A stretch of DNA of 53,087 nt from Fortiea sp. LEGE XX443 (GTDB taxonomy: Bacteria; Cyanobacteriota; Cyanobacteriia; Cyanobacteriales; Nostocaceae). The stretch covers positions 1-53,087 of the forward strand of contig NZ_JADEXZ010000041.1 of NCBI RefSeq assembly GCF_015206815.1, written 5' to 3'. Shown piece after piece: positions 17,399 through 25,477 of the stretch (position 1 is its first letter; each line of letters opens with the position of its first letter). Below the pieces are notes generated by a model. It searched no databases. It saw only the letters and a program-made list of their open reading frames with translations, and had not been told where the DNA came from. Both the position numbers and the translations under genes were made by a program.

Positions 17399-18523
17399 TT
17401 AATTCCTCAGTTGTGATGCTCTGGGAAGGCGGAACCAAAATTTGGCACCGCCTTCTTGACGTGGTAAATAACCTATATCGCCTCCCCAACGCTTCACAGT
17501 CATCCGACAAAAATAAAGGCCAAGTCCAACTCTACCTGAGTGATTTTGACTTTGGGAAAACTTTTGAAATAAATTCTCTACCATCTCTGGTGCTACACCC
17601 GTTCCCTCATCATCCACACTCAAGACAATAGATTCTTTCTCGGCTTGCAAAGTAATTGTCACAGTTGATTCTGATGGACTGTGGCGATAAGCATTTTCCA
17701 CAAGATTTGTAATTACTCGATCTAACCGCGATTGATCACCAACAACTTTCCAGTCTGCTGTCAGATCAACATCGGCAGCCAGTTGTAACTGTTTACGACT
17801 CACTGCAAAAGTAGAGTTAAAAAGCTCGATTACATCTTGTACAGCAATCAAGATATCTGGTGCTGTATCAATATCTATTGTGAAATTTTCTAGTGACTGC
17901 ACCTCAGCAGAAAATGTCTCTAAAACATTCCTAATTAGCATTTCTTGTTTGATGGATTGCTTTCTAGCGATTTCTAAGTGTTCTTTGCCTTTAGATGTCA
18001 AGTTCTCAAATTCTAGCAAAGCTAAACAGCAATTTATCGCACTTAGTTGTCCTGCTATATCGTGAATAATACAATTAATTAATACTTCTTTTTTTTGATT
18101 ATCTTTCAATAATTGCTGATAAACTAACTGTTGTTCTCTGCCTGTCTGGATGAGATGCTGCTTATATTTAAATTTCTCTTCTGATAATTCAATTAGCAAA
18201 ATTTTACTATCATTTATGCACATGGCATGAGCTTCAAGCTGTTCTTCATACCCATGCAAATTTTTTTCACTCCATATATCAGAACTCACCTTACCAATGC
18301 TATTGCTATGCCAAAATTCCTCTGCATCAAATAAAAAATTTTCTAAAAAAGCAAATTCCTCTTGTGGAATCAGCATATTCATCCCAAATTTTAATTTTTG
18401 GCTACAGAAATGCCTCAACCAATTAGGTACTTTAGAAGTAATTCTAAATAATCCAACATCAATCCTCTCTAAAACTAAAATATTTAGTTCTAAAAATAAA
18501 TCCGATAATATAGTAGTACTCAT
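17399..18523 (-). CDS. soluble sensor histidine kinase, PAS-HisKA-HATPase
   Basis: A 374-residue kinase without membrane segments. Residues about 10-115 are a PAS-like sensor. Residues 116-145 form a linking coiled coil. The H box is LINCIIHDIAGQLSAINCC with phospho-acceptor His154. The ATPase domain has the N box VITNLVENAYRHSP (about 270-283), the G1 box VDDEGTGVAP (about 306-315) and the G2 box GRVGLGLYFCRM (about 332-343). It phosphorylates an unlinked response regulator, since none is nearby. It is the last gene of a five-gene operon, 22 bases after the PAS-like protein. Its role is inferred to be reading out the state of the GTPase and envelope module. Confidence 0.85.
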   Translation of the reverse strand: MSTTILSDLFLELNILVLERIDVGLFRITSKVPNWLRHFCSQKLKFGMNMLIPQEEFAFLENFLFDAEEFWHSNSIGKVSSDIWSEKNLHGYEEQLEAHAMCINDSKILLIELSEEKFKYKQHLIQTGREQQLVYQQLLKDNQKKEVLINCIIHDIAGQLSAINCCLALLEFENLTSKGKEHLEIARKQSIKQEMLIRNVLETFSAEVQSLENFTIDIDTAPDILIAVQDVIELFNSTFAVSRKQLQLAADVDLTADWKVVGDQSRLDRVITNLVENAYRHSPSESTVTITLQAEKESIVLSVDDEGTGVAPEMVENLFQKFSQSQNHSGRVGLGLYFCRMTVKRWGGDIGYLPRQEGGAKFWFRLPRASQLRN

Positions 18524-18545
18524 AAAATAAAATAAATATACAAAT

Positions 18546-18959
18546 TTATTCTCTAGGTTGTTGATTTACTAATTTAGTAGACTTTTCTTGTAACAGGCTG
18601 GCATGATTGATTTCTTGTTGCATCACAGAGAGGTGTTGTTCATCTACAATACTATCTAATAACAACACCCAATCTCCTTCTTCTGAGGCAAAGATATGTA
18701 TATCTGCACAAATACCAGTCTCGGTTTTGATAAAGGGGAGAAACACAGAAGAATCATCTAACGGTAGTAAACCTTCTAGAAAGAAAATCTGCTCACCTAT
18801 TTGCGCTCCTTTGCAGAGATTAGTAATGCCATACTCTGTAAGCTTACCACCCCAAGCCAAGAGACAACCGTCTTTGCTGACGAATAAATAGGCAAGCGAT
18901 CGCTCTTCTATCATAAAGTTTAGAATATAGGTAACCACAGCATGGGGAATATCTACCAT
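18546..18959 (-). CDS. PAS-like small protein in GTPase operon
   Basis: A 137-residue cytosolic protein. The core (about residues 18-108) has the alternation expected of a PAS fold: LAYLFVSKDGCLLAWGG, then helices to FLEGLLP, then three strands FLPFIKTETG, ADIHIFASEEG and DWVLLLDSI. A short helical tail follows. It resembles the N-terminal sensor part of the downstream kinase in order of elements. The ATG directly abuts the TAA of the GTPase gene, so translational coupling is likely. I infer an adaptor between the GTPase and the kinase. The PAS call is by eye, without detectable cofactor residues. Confidence 0.55.
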   Translation of the reverse strand: MVDIPHAVVTYILNFMIEERSLAYLFVSKDGCLLAWGGKLTEYGITNLCKGAQIGEQIFFLEGLLPLDDSSVFLPFIKTETGICADIHIFASEEGDWVLLLDSIVDEQHLSVMQQEINHASLLQEKSTKLVNQQPRE

Positions 18960-19457
18960 TTATCCGTTCAATATTTTACTAGCAAGAGTTTGAAAAACTT
19001 CTTCAATGCCCTGTCCACTTTTAGCACTAGTTTTAATAACAGTCCAATCTTGCTGGAGAATAGCATCTATTTCATAAGTTTCAATTTCCCATTCATCTGT
19101 CATATCCCACTTGTTCAGTACTAAAATAAAAGGAATTTTACCAATGCTTTCCTCTACTTTAATTTTCAGTTGAAAAGCTTTATCGAGAGTAGTCCGTCGA
19201 GTTCCATCTACTACTAATACGTAACCAGATGAACCCCTAAGATAAGACATACGTACTTTTTGAAATTCGTCTTCTCCATAGAGATCCCAGAGGATAAGGT
19301 TAATTTGATTGCCTCTAATTTCTATAGTTTTTTTATCAATTTTCACACCTACTGTAGTCAAGTATTTTTCCGAGAAAATACTATGCACAAACTGTGATAT
19401 TAAACTTGTTTTACCTGTAGCAAATGCACCCACCATGCAAATTTTTTTTTGAAGCAT
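18960..19457 (-). CDS. Ras-like small GTPase
   Basis: A 165-residue P-loop GTPase of the bacterial Ras/Rab-like class. G1 is GAFATGKTSL (about residues 8-17), the G2 Thr is in LTTVGVK (about 33-39), G3 is WDLYGED (about 57-63), G4 is NKWD (about 115-118) and G5 is TSAKSG (about 144-149). In eukaryotic Ras, G3 is DTAGQE. Here the Gln that positions water is Glu, so intrinsic hydrolysis is probably slow or helper-dependent. There is no lipidation motif, so it is likely cytosolic, reaching the membrane via its partner. It begins three bases after the OmpA-like gene and is immediately followed by the PAS-like gene. Confidence 0.85.
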   Translation of the reverse strand: MLQKKICMVGAFATGKTSLISQFVHSIFSEKYLTTVGVKIDKKTIEIRGNQINLILWDLYGEDEFQKVRMSYLRGSSGYVLVVDGTRRTTLDKAFQLKIKVEESIGKIPFILVLNKWDMTDEWEIETYEIDAILQQDWTVIKTSAKSGQGIEEVFQTLASKILNG

Positions 19458-19460
19458 AAT

Positions 19461-21272
19461 TTATTTAGGTTTATCAATAATGGATATTTGAAAAGACACT
19501 CTACGATTTAACATTTTAGCTTCTGATGTTAATTCTGGACGGAAGGGCAAGTTAGAGCCTAGAGCCACAAGTTTAAATTTATTTGGATTAATTTTTTGAA
19601 AATTTAAATAAGCTAATATTTTATTAGCACGTGCTTGACTGAGTAATAAATTCTCTCGTTCTGTGCCAGTGGTATCAGTGTGTCCTCTGATTTGAATTTG
19701 GACATCGTGATCTAAAGATTTGGCAGTTTGTAAAAGCCTTTGCACAATTTTAGCTAAATCAGGTAGCTTGTTAGTTTCTCCAGGAATAAAGTCAGTTTTG
19801 CCTTCGGAAAATAAGAATATTGTTTGTTCAATTTGCTGTTTAGCTAACTCTAGTTCTCTAAGTTCACTTATTAACAGATTTTTGTCCTGAAATTGTGTCA
19901 CTCCTGGTACAAAACGCCATAATTTCTGTGCTGCTAAAATCCATTTTTGTGGTGCGTAACCAATAGCAGAAAGAACACCGTTATTGTCAACTTTTAGTGA
20001 AACAGTTGTTGGTGGTTGGAGGATTTTTTCAGTTCTTTTGGTTAGTAATTGTGGTTCCAAAGACAAATAAGTTTGCCATTGGCCAATAACTGTTTTAGGA
20101 TTGAGATTTGTTTGTTGTATCAGTGTGTTAGGGTCGATTGCTAAAGGATCGCGCATTCCCAAAATAAAATGCTTGCCATTGCGATGTTGAGTATTAATCA
20201 CAACAATTCCTGGCTGAGAGTCAAGTTTTTGAATGTAGGTTTGCCAACGAATGTGTTCTCTAATGGTAAAAAATCCCCAAATTCCACCAGCGATCGCCAC
20301 TATACCTAATAACGCCCAGGCATAAGTATAATTTTGCTGAGATGCAGATTTAAACTTAACTGTTAAGCAATTTTCTAAATAAGCTTGACTAGGCTGAAAC
20401 GGTTCTGTTTCTCCGACAAACTCATGGAATTCTGTGCCTAGTTTGAGATGAATTTTCTCAATTGCATCTTGAAAAACTTGCCGTAATTCTTGCGGAGGTT
20501 TACCGCGAATAATCCCTGCTAATAATGCTTGTGGCCCTTCTTCAATCCAAATCGTCAGTTCGCCAAATCGCAAACTACGTAATGTATCTTCTTTTTGGAC
20601 GCTAAAAGAATCTTTGACAAAATCTTGAATTGCTGTCAACATCGCCGCTACCAAATCTGGATCTTGAACAGCTACTTGCTTGGTTATGACATGATGCAGC
20701 AATAAACCAGTTTTTTTATGAATCAGAAATATTTGTTCTACGCGGTAAACTAAAGTCCGCAGCAAGACAATTTCAGCAAATGATTTCCCTGTGCGTCGTG
20801 CTTCTAGCCTCCACTTAAAACTTTCTGGCGACAAGCTATGTTCTAGGGTTTGATTCAGCGATTGCATCATCTCATCTAAAGCAGTGGCGATCGCTTTTCG
20901 GGTGGCTGGGCCAATCACAGGAAAGAATGCTTCTGAAAGCACATTTTCATCTCGGCTGACAGAGGCTTGAATCGCTTCTTCAACAGTTGAAACAATGGAT
21001 TCTACCAGTTGTTTATCTTGCTTGGAACGCAAAACTACTGCTTCTGGAAGCAAGCGACTGATATCTTCTGGTTGAATTTGGGGGTTGTTTAATCGTTCAT
21101 ATAGCTTATTAAGTTGAGTAGGTTCAACACCAAGTAAGACACTGCGAAGTAAACTGAGTTCGTCACTCAAGTTTGCTTCTTGATTTGGAGAATTTAAGTT
21201 AGAAGATTGATCGTTATTGGTTTTAGCTTCAGATGATATTTGAAATTTTTGCTTCGGGGAATAGTCATTCAT
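19461..21272 (-). CDS. transmembrane Roadblock-like/OmpA-domain envelope protein
   Basis: A 603-residue protein in four parts. Residues 38-140 are helical, with an LLRSVLLGVEPTQL motif (41-54) shared with the neighbouring coiled-coil protein. Residues about 165-285 have the order helix-strand-strand-helix-three strands-helix of a Roadblock/LC7 domain (IFLIHKKTGLLLHHV, then DPDLVAAMLTAIQDFV, then LTIWIEEG and ALLAGIIRG, then a helix). Residues 315-337 are a transmembrane helix. Beyond it lie BON-like segments (about 345-470) and an OmpA peptidoglycan-binding domain (about 475-600) with GHTDTTGTE, LLLSQARA and NRRVSF. The topology is therefore cytosolic N-terminus and periplasmic OmpA. The Roadblock call is by eye. 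Roadblock proteins (MglB) regulate Ras-like GTPases, and one is encoded three bases downstream. Confidence 0.75.
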   Translation of the reverse strand: MNDYSPKQKFQISSEAKTNNDQSSNLNSPNQEANLSDELSLLRSVLLGVEPTQLNKLYERLNNPQIQPEDISRLLPEAVVLRSKQDKQLVESIVSTVEEAIQASVSRDENVLSEAFFPVIGPATRKAIATALDEMMQSLNQTLEHSLSPESFKWRLEARRTGKSFAEIVLLRTLVYRVEQIFLIHKKTGLLLHHVITKQVAVQDPDLVAAMLTAIQDFVKDSFSVQKEDTLRSLRFGELTIWIEEGPQALLAGIIRGKPPQELRQVFQDAIEKIHLKLGTEFHEFVGETEPFQPSQAYLENCLTVKFKSASQQNYTYAWALLGIVAIAGGIWGFFTIREHIRWQTYIQKLDSQPGIVVINTQHRNGKHFILGMRDPLAIDPNTLIQQTNLNPKTVIGQWQTYLSLEPQLLTKRTEKILQPPTTVSLKVDNNGVLSAIGYAPQKWILAAQKLWRFVPGVTQFQDKNLLISELRELELAKQQIEQTIFLFSEGKTDFIPGETNKLPDLAKIVQRLLQTAKSLDHDVQIQIRGHTDTTGTERENLLLSQARANKILAYLNFQKINPNKFKLVALGSNLPFRPELTSEAKMLNRRVSFQISIIDKPK

Positions 21273-21350
21273 TACCCAAATCCCCTAATTCTTATATTAA
21301 TATACAGTCACATTTTGTTAAAGATACTAAAAAGAGACTTAACTTAAAAT

Positions 21351-21959
21351 TCAAGATTTATTGTCCGTGTTCAGCCGCATAGCTAATTCTGTGAACAAAG
21401 CAGCCAGTTTAGAACGATCTGTTTTATCTTTATGCAGTTCTTGGGTTTCTCGTTTTAGCAAAACCAAAATTTCTTCATATTTTTGTTGAAGATCATCTTG
21501 TAAACTTTTGGATTGGTTAAGTATCTGTTCACGTAATTCTCGTTGACGATTAGTAGTTTGCTCGTCAAACTGAGTAATTTTATTTTCTAAGGATAAAGTA
21601 ACATTTTTTTGCTCTTCCGAGAGCGATCGCACGACAGTCTCCCGTTCCGTTTGCTCTTTCTTCAGCCGTTCTGCTAAAGAATCAACCTCTTGTTTAACAT
21701 ACATTTCTAAAGCATCTAGACGCTTTCTGCCTTCATCCCGCATATTAGTAATTTCAGTAATCAGACGTTCTTCTAAGCGTGCAAACCTTTTGTCAACTTC
21801 ACGTATCTGGCTGCCAAACAGAATATCTCTAACTTTATCTAAGTTGTTGCTTTCACCGATCCCATTAGTACTAAATTGCAGCTTATTATTTTCTGAATTC
21901 CCCCCCCCTTGCCTTGGCTCTACCGCATTATGATTGATGTATTCTTCAGGCGGGTTCAT
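21351..21959 (-). CDS. coiled-coil protein at head of GTPase operon
   Basis: A 202-residue hydrophilic protein. After a disordered, Asn/Gly-rich first 40 residues there is a motif (DKVRDILFGSQIREVDKR, about 41-58) resembling residues 39-56 of the OmpA-like protein. A continuous charged coiled coil follows (about 55-175) and a short C-terminal helix (about 180-200). There is no membrane segment. It is transcribed first and 78 bases separate it from the OmpA-like gene. The shared motif suggests both bind the same partner or each other. Alternative readings such as a generic scaffold cannot be excluded. Confidence 0.7.
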   Translation of the reverse strand: MNPPEEYINHNAVEPRQGGGNSENNKLQFSTNGIGESNNLDKVRDILFGSQIREVDKRFARLEERLITEITNMRDEGRKRLDALEMYVKQEVDSLAERLKKEQTERETVVRSLSEEQKNVTLSLENKITQFDEQTTNRQRELREQILNQSKSLQDDLQQKYEEILVLLKRETQELHKDKTDRSKLAALFTELAMRLNTDNKS

Positions 21960-22111
21960 ACGTCTTATCCTTTTTGAGGCTGAATTTGGTTTTGCCCTTA
22001 TATTTATGATCCTACATTTGGAGCTTGGACAAAACCATACACCTAAGTATATTTGAATACACTAAAAAATAGCCATCCTAAAGATAGAGATATGTCGTTT
22101 TTGTGCGCTTC

Positions 22112-23449
22112 CTAAAGGAGAAACCGAACTAACACATACAATGCCGAGGTTAGCAGTTGCAACAACATCACGGGGATACCGTATTTCAGAAAAGTTTTAA
22201 ATGAGATGCGGCGACCGTGCTGTTCAGAAATTCCAGCTGCAACTATATTAGAAGATGCTCCCACAAGTGTGCCGTTACCACCCAAGGTTGCACCGAACAT
22301 CATGGCGTAAAACAGTGGTAAAACTTCAGGAGGAAACTGTCCTTGAAAGTCTTGTGCTAAAACTTCTGCTGGCGCTAATCCAACGGTGACAAGATATTGT
22401 TTGAGTAAGGGAACCATCCCTACTACTAAGGGAATATTGGGAACGACGCTAGATAATATTCCTACGAGAAATAATAAAACTAGTGAACCCAGCACAATAT
22501 TTTTACCTAAAATAGCAGCAAAAATTCCCGATAAGGAATTAATTACACCTGTTTTTTCCAATCCTCCAATTAGCACAAAAATACTCATAAAAAATATTAA
22601 TGTACTCCAGTCTACATCGCGCAATATATTGTTAACTGTATCAATTCGGCTTTGATGAGATAGTAGCAAAGCCAAAGCTGCTCCTAATAATGCTACAGCC
22701 GCAGGTGAAATAGGAATTGGCAAAGATTCCCCGATCACAAAAAATATTAATACAAAGGCAATAATTACTGCACCCACAATTAAAACTCGTGGATGATTGA
22801 TTTGTGGATGTGGCAATTCTTCAAGATTATCTAATTTGGTACGCCAAATCTTCCGAAATAGAAATGGTAGTGTTGCTATGACTGTGATAACTGCAATTAC
22901 ACCTCCTAAACTTAATTGCCATAAATAATCTGTAAAGCTGATATTAATAGCATCTCCAACAATAAAGGTTGCAGGATCACCAACTAATGTTAATAGACCA
23001 GCACTATTAGCAATAAAAACCATTAATATAAGTAATGGCACAAAATTTATGCCAATTTCTTCTGCCATTGGTGGAATTAAAGGTGCTAATAATATGACTG
23101 TGGTTGCATTGGGTAACACAGCACAAATCGGGGTAACAATAGCCACAATACTCAGTAATAAGCGTTTGCCATCACCTTTAGCTAATATGACTATTTGAGT
23201 TGCTAAATAATCAAATATTTTGGTAGGCTCAAATGCCCGCACCAGAACCATCACACCAAAGAATAAACCTAATGTTCCATAACTATTGCCAATATAAGCA
23301 ACAGCTTCTTTTAAAGTCATGACATTGCTGAAAACTAGTAACAATGCTCCTAATAAAGCAGCAATAGTCAGATGTACCCATTCTGTCATGATTAAGATAA
23401 TTACACTCAAAAATGTGAAAATGCTCAGGATAGCTTGCCAGTTTTCCAC
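22112..23449 (-). CDS. ArsB/NhaD-superfamily (SLC13-like) membrane transporter
   Basis: A 445-residue protein with about 11-12 transmembrane helices. It has the two-fold internal repeat of the ion transporter superfamily, with hairpin motifs LPNATTVILLAPL (about 112-124) and VVPNIPLVVGMVPLL (about 330-344) at corresponding positions, and LVGDPATFIVGDA (about 155-167) and GNGTLVGASSNIVAAG (about 392-407). It is an anion, Na+/H+ or carboxylate transporter. The ligand cannot be assigned. The start is GTG at 23447-23449, with AAGAGG upstream. It lies downstream of the USP gene behind an attenuator-like hairpin and may fall under the same c-di-AMP riboswitch. Confidence 0.8.
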   Translation of the reverse strand: MENWQAILSIFTFLSVIILIMTEWVHLTIAALLGALLLVFSNVMTLKEAVAYIGNSYGTLGLFFGVMVLVRAFEPTKIFDYLATQIVILAKGDGKRLLLSIVAIVTPICAVLPNATTVILLAPLIPPMAEEIGINFVPLLILMVFIANSAGLLTLVGDPATFIVGDAINISFTDYLWQLSLGGVIAVITVIATLPFLFRKIWRTKLDNLEELPHPQINHPRVLIVGAVIIAFVLIFFVIGESLPIPISPAAVALLGAALALLLSHQSRIDTVNNILRDVDWSTLIFFMSIFVLIGGLEKTGVINSLSGIFAAILGKNIVLGSLVLLFLVGILSSVVPNIPLVVGMVPLLKQYLVTVGLAPAEVLAQDFQGQFPPEVLPLFYAMMFGATLGGNGTLVGASSNIVAAGISEQHGRRISFKTFLKYGIPVMLLQLLTSALYVLVRFLL

Positions 23450-23487
23450 GTCATGCCTCTTGGGGTTGGATTATTTGCATACTACTG

Positions 23488-23519
23488 AAAAAGCCACCTG
23501 AAGTATAGGTGACTTTTTT
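23488..23519 (-). terminator. terminator/attenuator between USP and transporter genes
   Basis: AAAAAGCCACCT (23488-23499) pairs with AGGTGACTTTTTT (23507-23519) with one mismatch. On the minus strand it gives a stem followed by five T. It lies between the USP stop and the transporter start, so it could make transporter expression lower than USP. Confidence 0.7.
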
Positions 23520-23564
23520 ACAAATCTTTCTTTATTCAAAAATAACTACTATTTCTTACAGCAG

Positions 23565-24224
23565 TTATTCATCAATGCCATTAGGTATACCCAAAATAGC
23601 ACAAGGTAAATCAAAACCTAGTGTCTGAATAATTGGATGATGAATAGATTTACAACCTAGGAATAAAACATCAGCCGCTTCTGATTCTACGACTTTCGTT
23701 AGTTCTGTAGCAACGTTACCAAACCGCAAATGCGATTTAAAAGAACCCTGCCATTCCTCAGCTAAACTTCGTGCTTGCCAAATAATTCGATCTGCTTGTT
23801 CTAGAGGCGCTACAGTTTGTTTTTGTAAAGTTTGTGTAATTCCCTTGAGTTTTGGTTGAGTTAATGCGGGTGTAGCAGACTGAAATACATCAATTACTGG
23901 AAATTCCAATGATGAGATATGAGTAGCCCAATTAACTTTATCCAAATACTTATTACCCTGATTTTGTTCTACTACATAAACGGCTTGTACTGTAACTTGC
24001 TGATTTGTAGCTAAACGCGTTTGATGAGCAATCCAACATGCAATATCTAATGCTGTGTGGCTGTTGGGTGAAGCATTATAAGCAACAATTAAGTTGATTG
24101 ACTTTGCTGTTTGAAAATTTGTAGAATAAGTTTTTTTTGGCTCCGGTATTAATACCATTTGCTCAACTAAATCATCTCTACCTATGGCGCTTTGTAGGCG
24201 CACTAACATTGGCTTAATGTTCAC
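23565..24224 (-). CDS. universal stress protein-family protein
   Basis: A 219-residue protein of the UspA/HUP fold. The first strand and loop are INLIVAYNASPNSHTALDIA (about residues 44-63). The C-terminal part has FGNVATELTKVVESEAADVLFLGCK (about 170-194) and then IQTLGFDLPCAILGIP. The N-terminal 40 residues are an extra segment. The ATP-binding G-2x-G-9x-G(S/T) motif is not clear, so nucleotide binding is uncertain. Some USPs bind c-di-AMP, which makes its position behind a c-di-AMP riboswitch notable. The start is GTG, with AGGAG about ten bases upstream. Confidence 0.75.
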   Translation of the reverse strand: MNIKPMLVRLQSAIGRDDLVEQMVLIPEPKKTYSTNFQTAKSINLIVAYNASPNSHTALDIACWIAHQTRLATNQQVTVQAVYVVEQNQGNKYLDKVNWATHISSLEFPVIDVFQSATPALTQPKLKGITQTLQKQTVAPLEQADRIIWQARSLAEEWQGSFKSHLRFGNVATELTKVVESEAADVLFLGCKSIHHPIIQTLGFDLPCAILGIPNGIDE

Positions 24225-24272
24225 AGTTTAACTTCTCCTAAAGGGAACGAATGACGAATGAGAAGCAGGGTA

Positions 24273-24319
24273 AATGAAAGCTGAAGTTTGAAATATAAAT
24301 TCATCTTTTAGCTTTCATT
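24273..24319 (-). promoter_or_regulatory. hairpin between riboswitch and USP gene
   Basis: AATGAAAGCT (24273-24282) and AGCTTTCATT (24310-24319) are perfect inverted repeats with a 27-base loop. The hairpin has no following T-run on the minus strand and is therefore not a classical terminator. It may help set accessibility of the AGGAG site about 35 bases further on. Confidence 0.4.
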
Positions 24320-24379
24320 GTTTATCCTTTCCTTAAAGAAACCCCAATAACAACTGCTATGACAGCCAAAGTGTTGGGA

Positions 24380-24510
24380 GTTCCTTCCATTGCCGACGGA
24401 GTTAGCTGACGGGCTAAGACTGGAAGGTGTCTCTCTTGAAGATTAGCCCCTAATATTTGGTTCCTCCGTTCCAAAATCATGTTTTTGCTGAAATTGAATT
24501 AGGCAACCCA
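24380..24510 (-). ncRNA. ydaO/yuaA-type cyclic di-AMP riboswitch, copy 1
   Basis: On the minus strand the transcript shows the ydaO landmarks in order: GCCTAATTC (about 24496-24504), CGGAGGAACC (24459-24468), GGGGCTAATC (about 24440-24450), and the hallmark GCCCGTCAGCTAACTC (about 24398-24413) closing with TCGGCAATG. TTGCC (24502-24506) and GGCAA (24390-24394) form the closing stem. It starts about 26 bases after the ABC ATPase stop and lies 165 bases before the USP start. A perfect ten-bp hairpin (24273-24319) in between may be the expression platform, although it lacks a T-run. Known ydaO RNAs turn genes off when c-di-AMP is bound. Confidence 0.9.
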
Positions 24511-24532
24511 CTAAAAGAAATAATAGACTAAA

Positions 24533-25372
24533 TTACTCATTTTGCGTGAAGTATTTATCAAGAAAATTCAAGGCATAATTACGCAATTCAAAATATTCTT
24601 TGGAATTACGCATAGCAGCGCGATCGCGTGGATGTTCAAAAGGTACTTCTAAGATTTCCCCGATATTAGCTGCTGGCCCGTTAGTCATTAATACGATGCG
24701 ATCGCTCATATAAATGGCTTCATCAACATCGTGAGTAATCATCATCACGGCTTGTCGATTATTTTCCCAAATATCTAATACTTGCCTCTGTAATTTACCT
24801 CTAGTTAAAGCATCTAAAGCTCCAAAAGGTTCATCCATCAGCAACATTTTTGGACGAATTGCTAAAGCTCTTGCAATCCCTACTCGTTGTTTCATCCCTC
24901 CAGAGATTTCATCAGGATACTTATCTGCTGCCGGGGTTAAGTTTACCATTGCCAAGTGTTCGTTAACAATGCTAATTTTTTCAGCGCGATTTGCATTTTT
25001 TAACACTTCATCTACAGCTAGACGGATATTTTCTCTGACGGTTAACCAAGGTAATAAAGAGTAATTTTGAAATACCATCATCCTTTCTGCGCCTGGCTGA
25101 CGAATTTCTTTACCATCTAGCCGTACTGATCCAGAAGTTGCTGTTTCTAAACCAGCAACAATTTTTAACAAAGTTGATTTACCACAACCAGAGTGACCAA
25201 TTACGGAAATAAATTCATTTTCCCTAATAGTGAGATTCACACCATCAAGAACAACAAAATTATCTTTATCTGGTGTCGGATAAGACTTGACTAAATTTTC
25301 AATTTCTAGAAAGTTAGTCCGAGACATAACTTGCTGATCAGTATCTATTGATGTTGCTGTATATTTAGTCAT
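24533..25372 (-). CDS. ABC transporter ATP-binding protein (NrtD/SsuB/TauB-like)
   Basis: A 279-residue ATPase. Walker A is GHSGCGKSTLLK (about residues 58-69), the Q-loop is VFQNYSLLPW, the signature is ISGGMKQRVGIARALA (about 165-180), Walker B is MLLMDEPFGALD (about 185-196) and the switch is MITHDVDEA (about 215-223). It is of the subfamily that serves nitrate, sulfonate, taurine and bicarbonate importers. It is the third gene of the permease/binding-protein/ATPase operon, with AGGAG eight bases before ATG. The operon ends just before riboswitch copy 1. Confidence 0.9.
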   Translation of the reverse strand: MTKYTATSIDTDQQVMSRTNFLEIENLVKSYPTPDKDNFVVLDGVNLTIRENEFISVIGHSGCGKSTLLKIVAGLETATSGSVRLDGKEIRQPGAERMMVFQNYSLLPWLTVRENIRLAVDEVLKNANRAEKISIVNEHLAMVNLTPAADKYPDEISGGMKQRVGIARALAIRPKMLLMDEPFGALDALTRGKLQRQVLDIWENNRQAVMMITHDVDEAIYMSDRIVLMTNGPAANIGEILEVPFEHPRDRAAMRNSKEYFELRNYALNFLDKYFTQNE

Positions 25373-25412
25373 TAAAAACTCCTAAAAAACTTGAACTATT
25401 TCTCTGTTAAAA

Positions 25413-25442
25413 GGGAACAGGGAACAGGTGACAGGGAACAGG
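25413..25442. repeat. STRR heptad repeat
   Basis: Four consecutive seven-base units, GGGAACA, GGGAACA, GGTGACA and GGGAACA, lie in the gap between the binding-protein and ATPase genes. They are of the short tandemly repeated repetitive (STRR) class of heterocystous cyanobacteria. Confidence 0.8.
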
Positions 25443-25477
25443 CTTGAAAGTCTTTACTCAGCATTCAGCACTTTGTT

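Noticed and set aside
25413-25442. CRISPR array or regulatory iterons at the heptad tracts
   Set aside because: Units of seven bases without spacers are typical STRR sequence, and no cas genes or replication genes are present.
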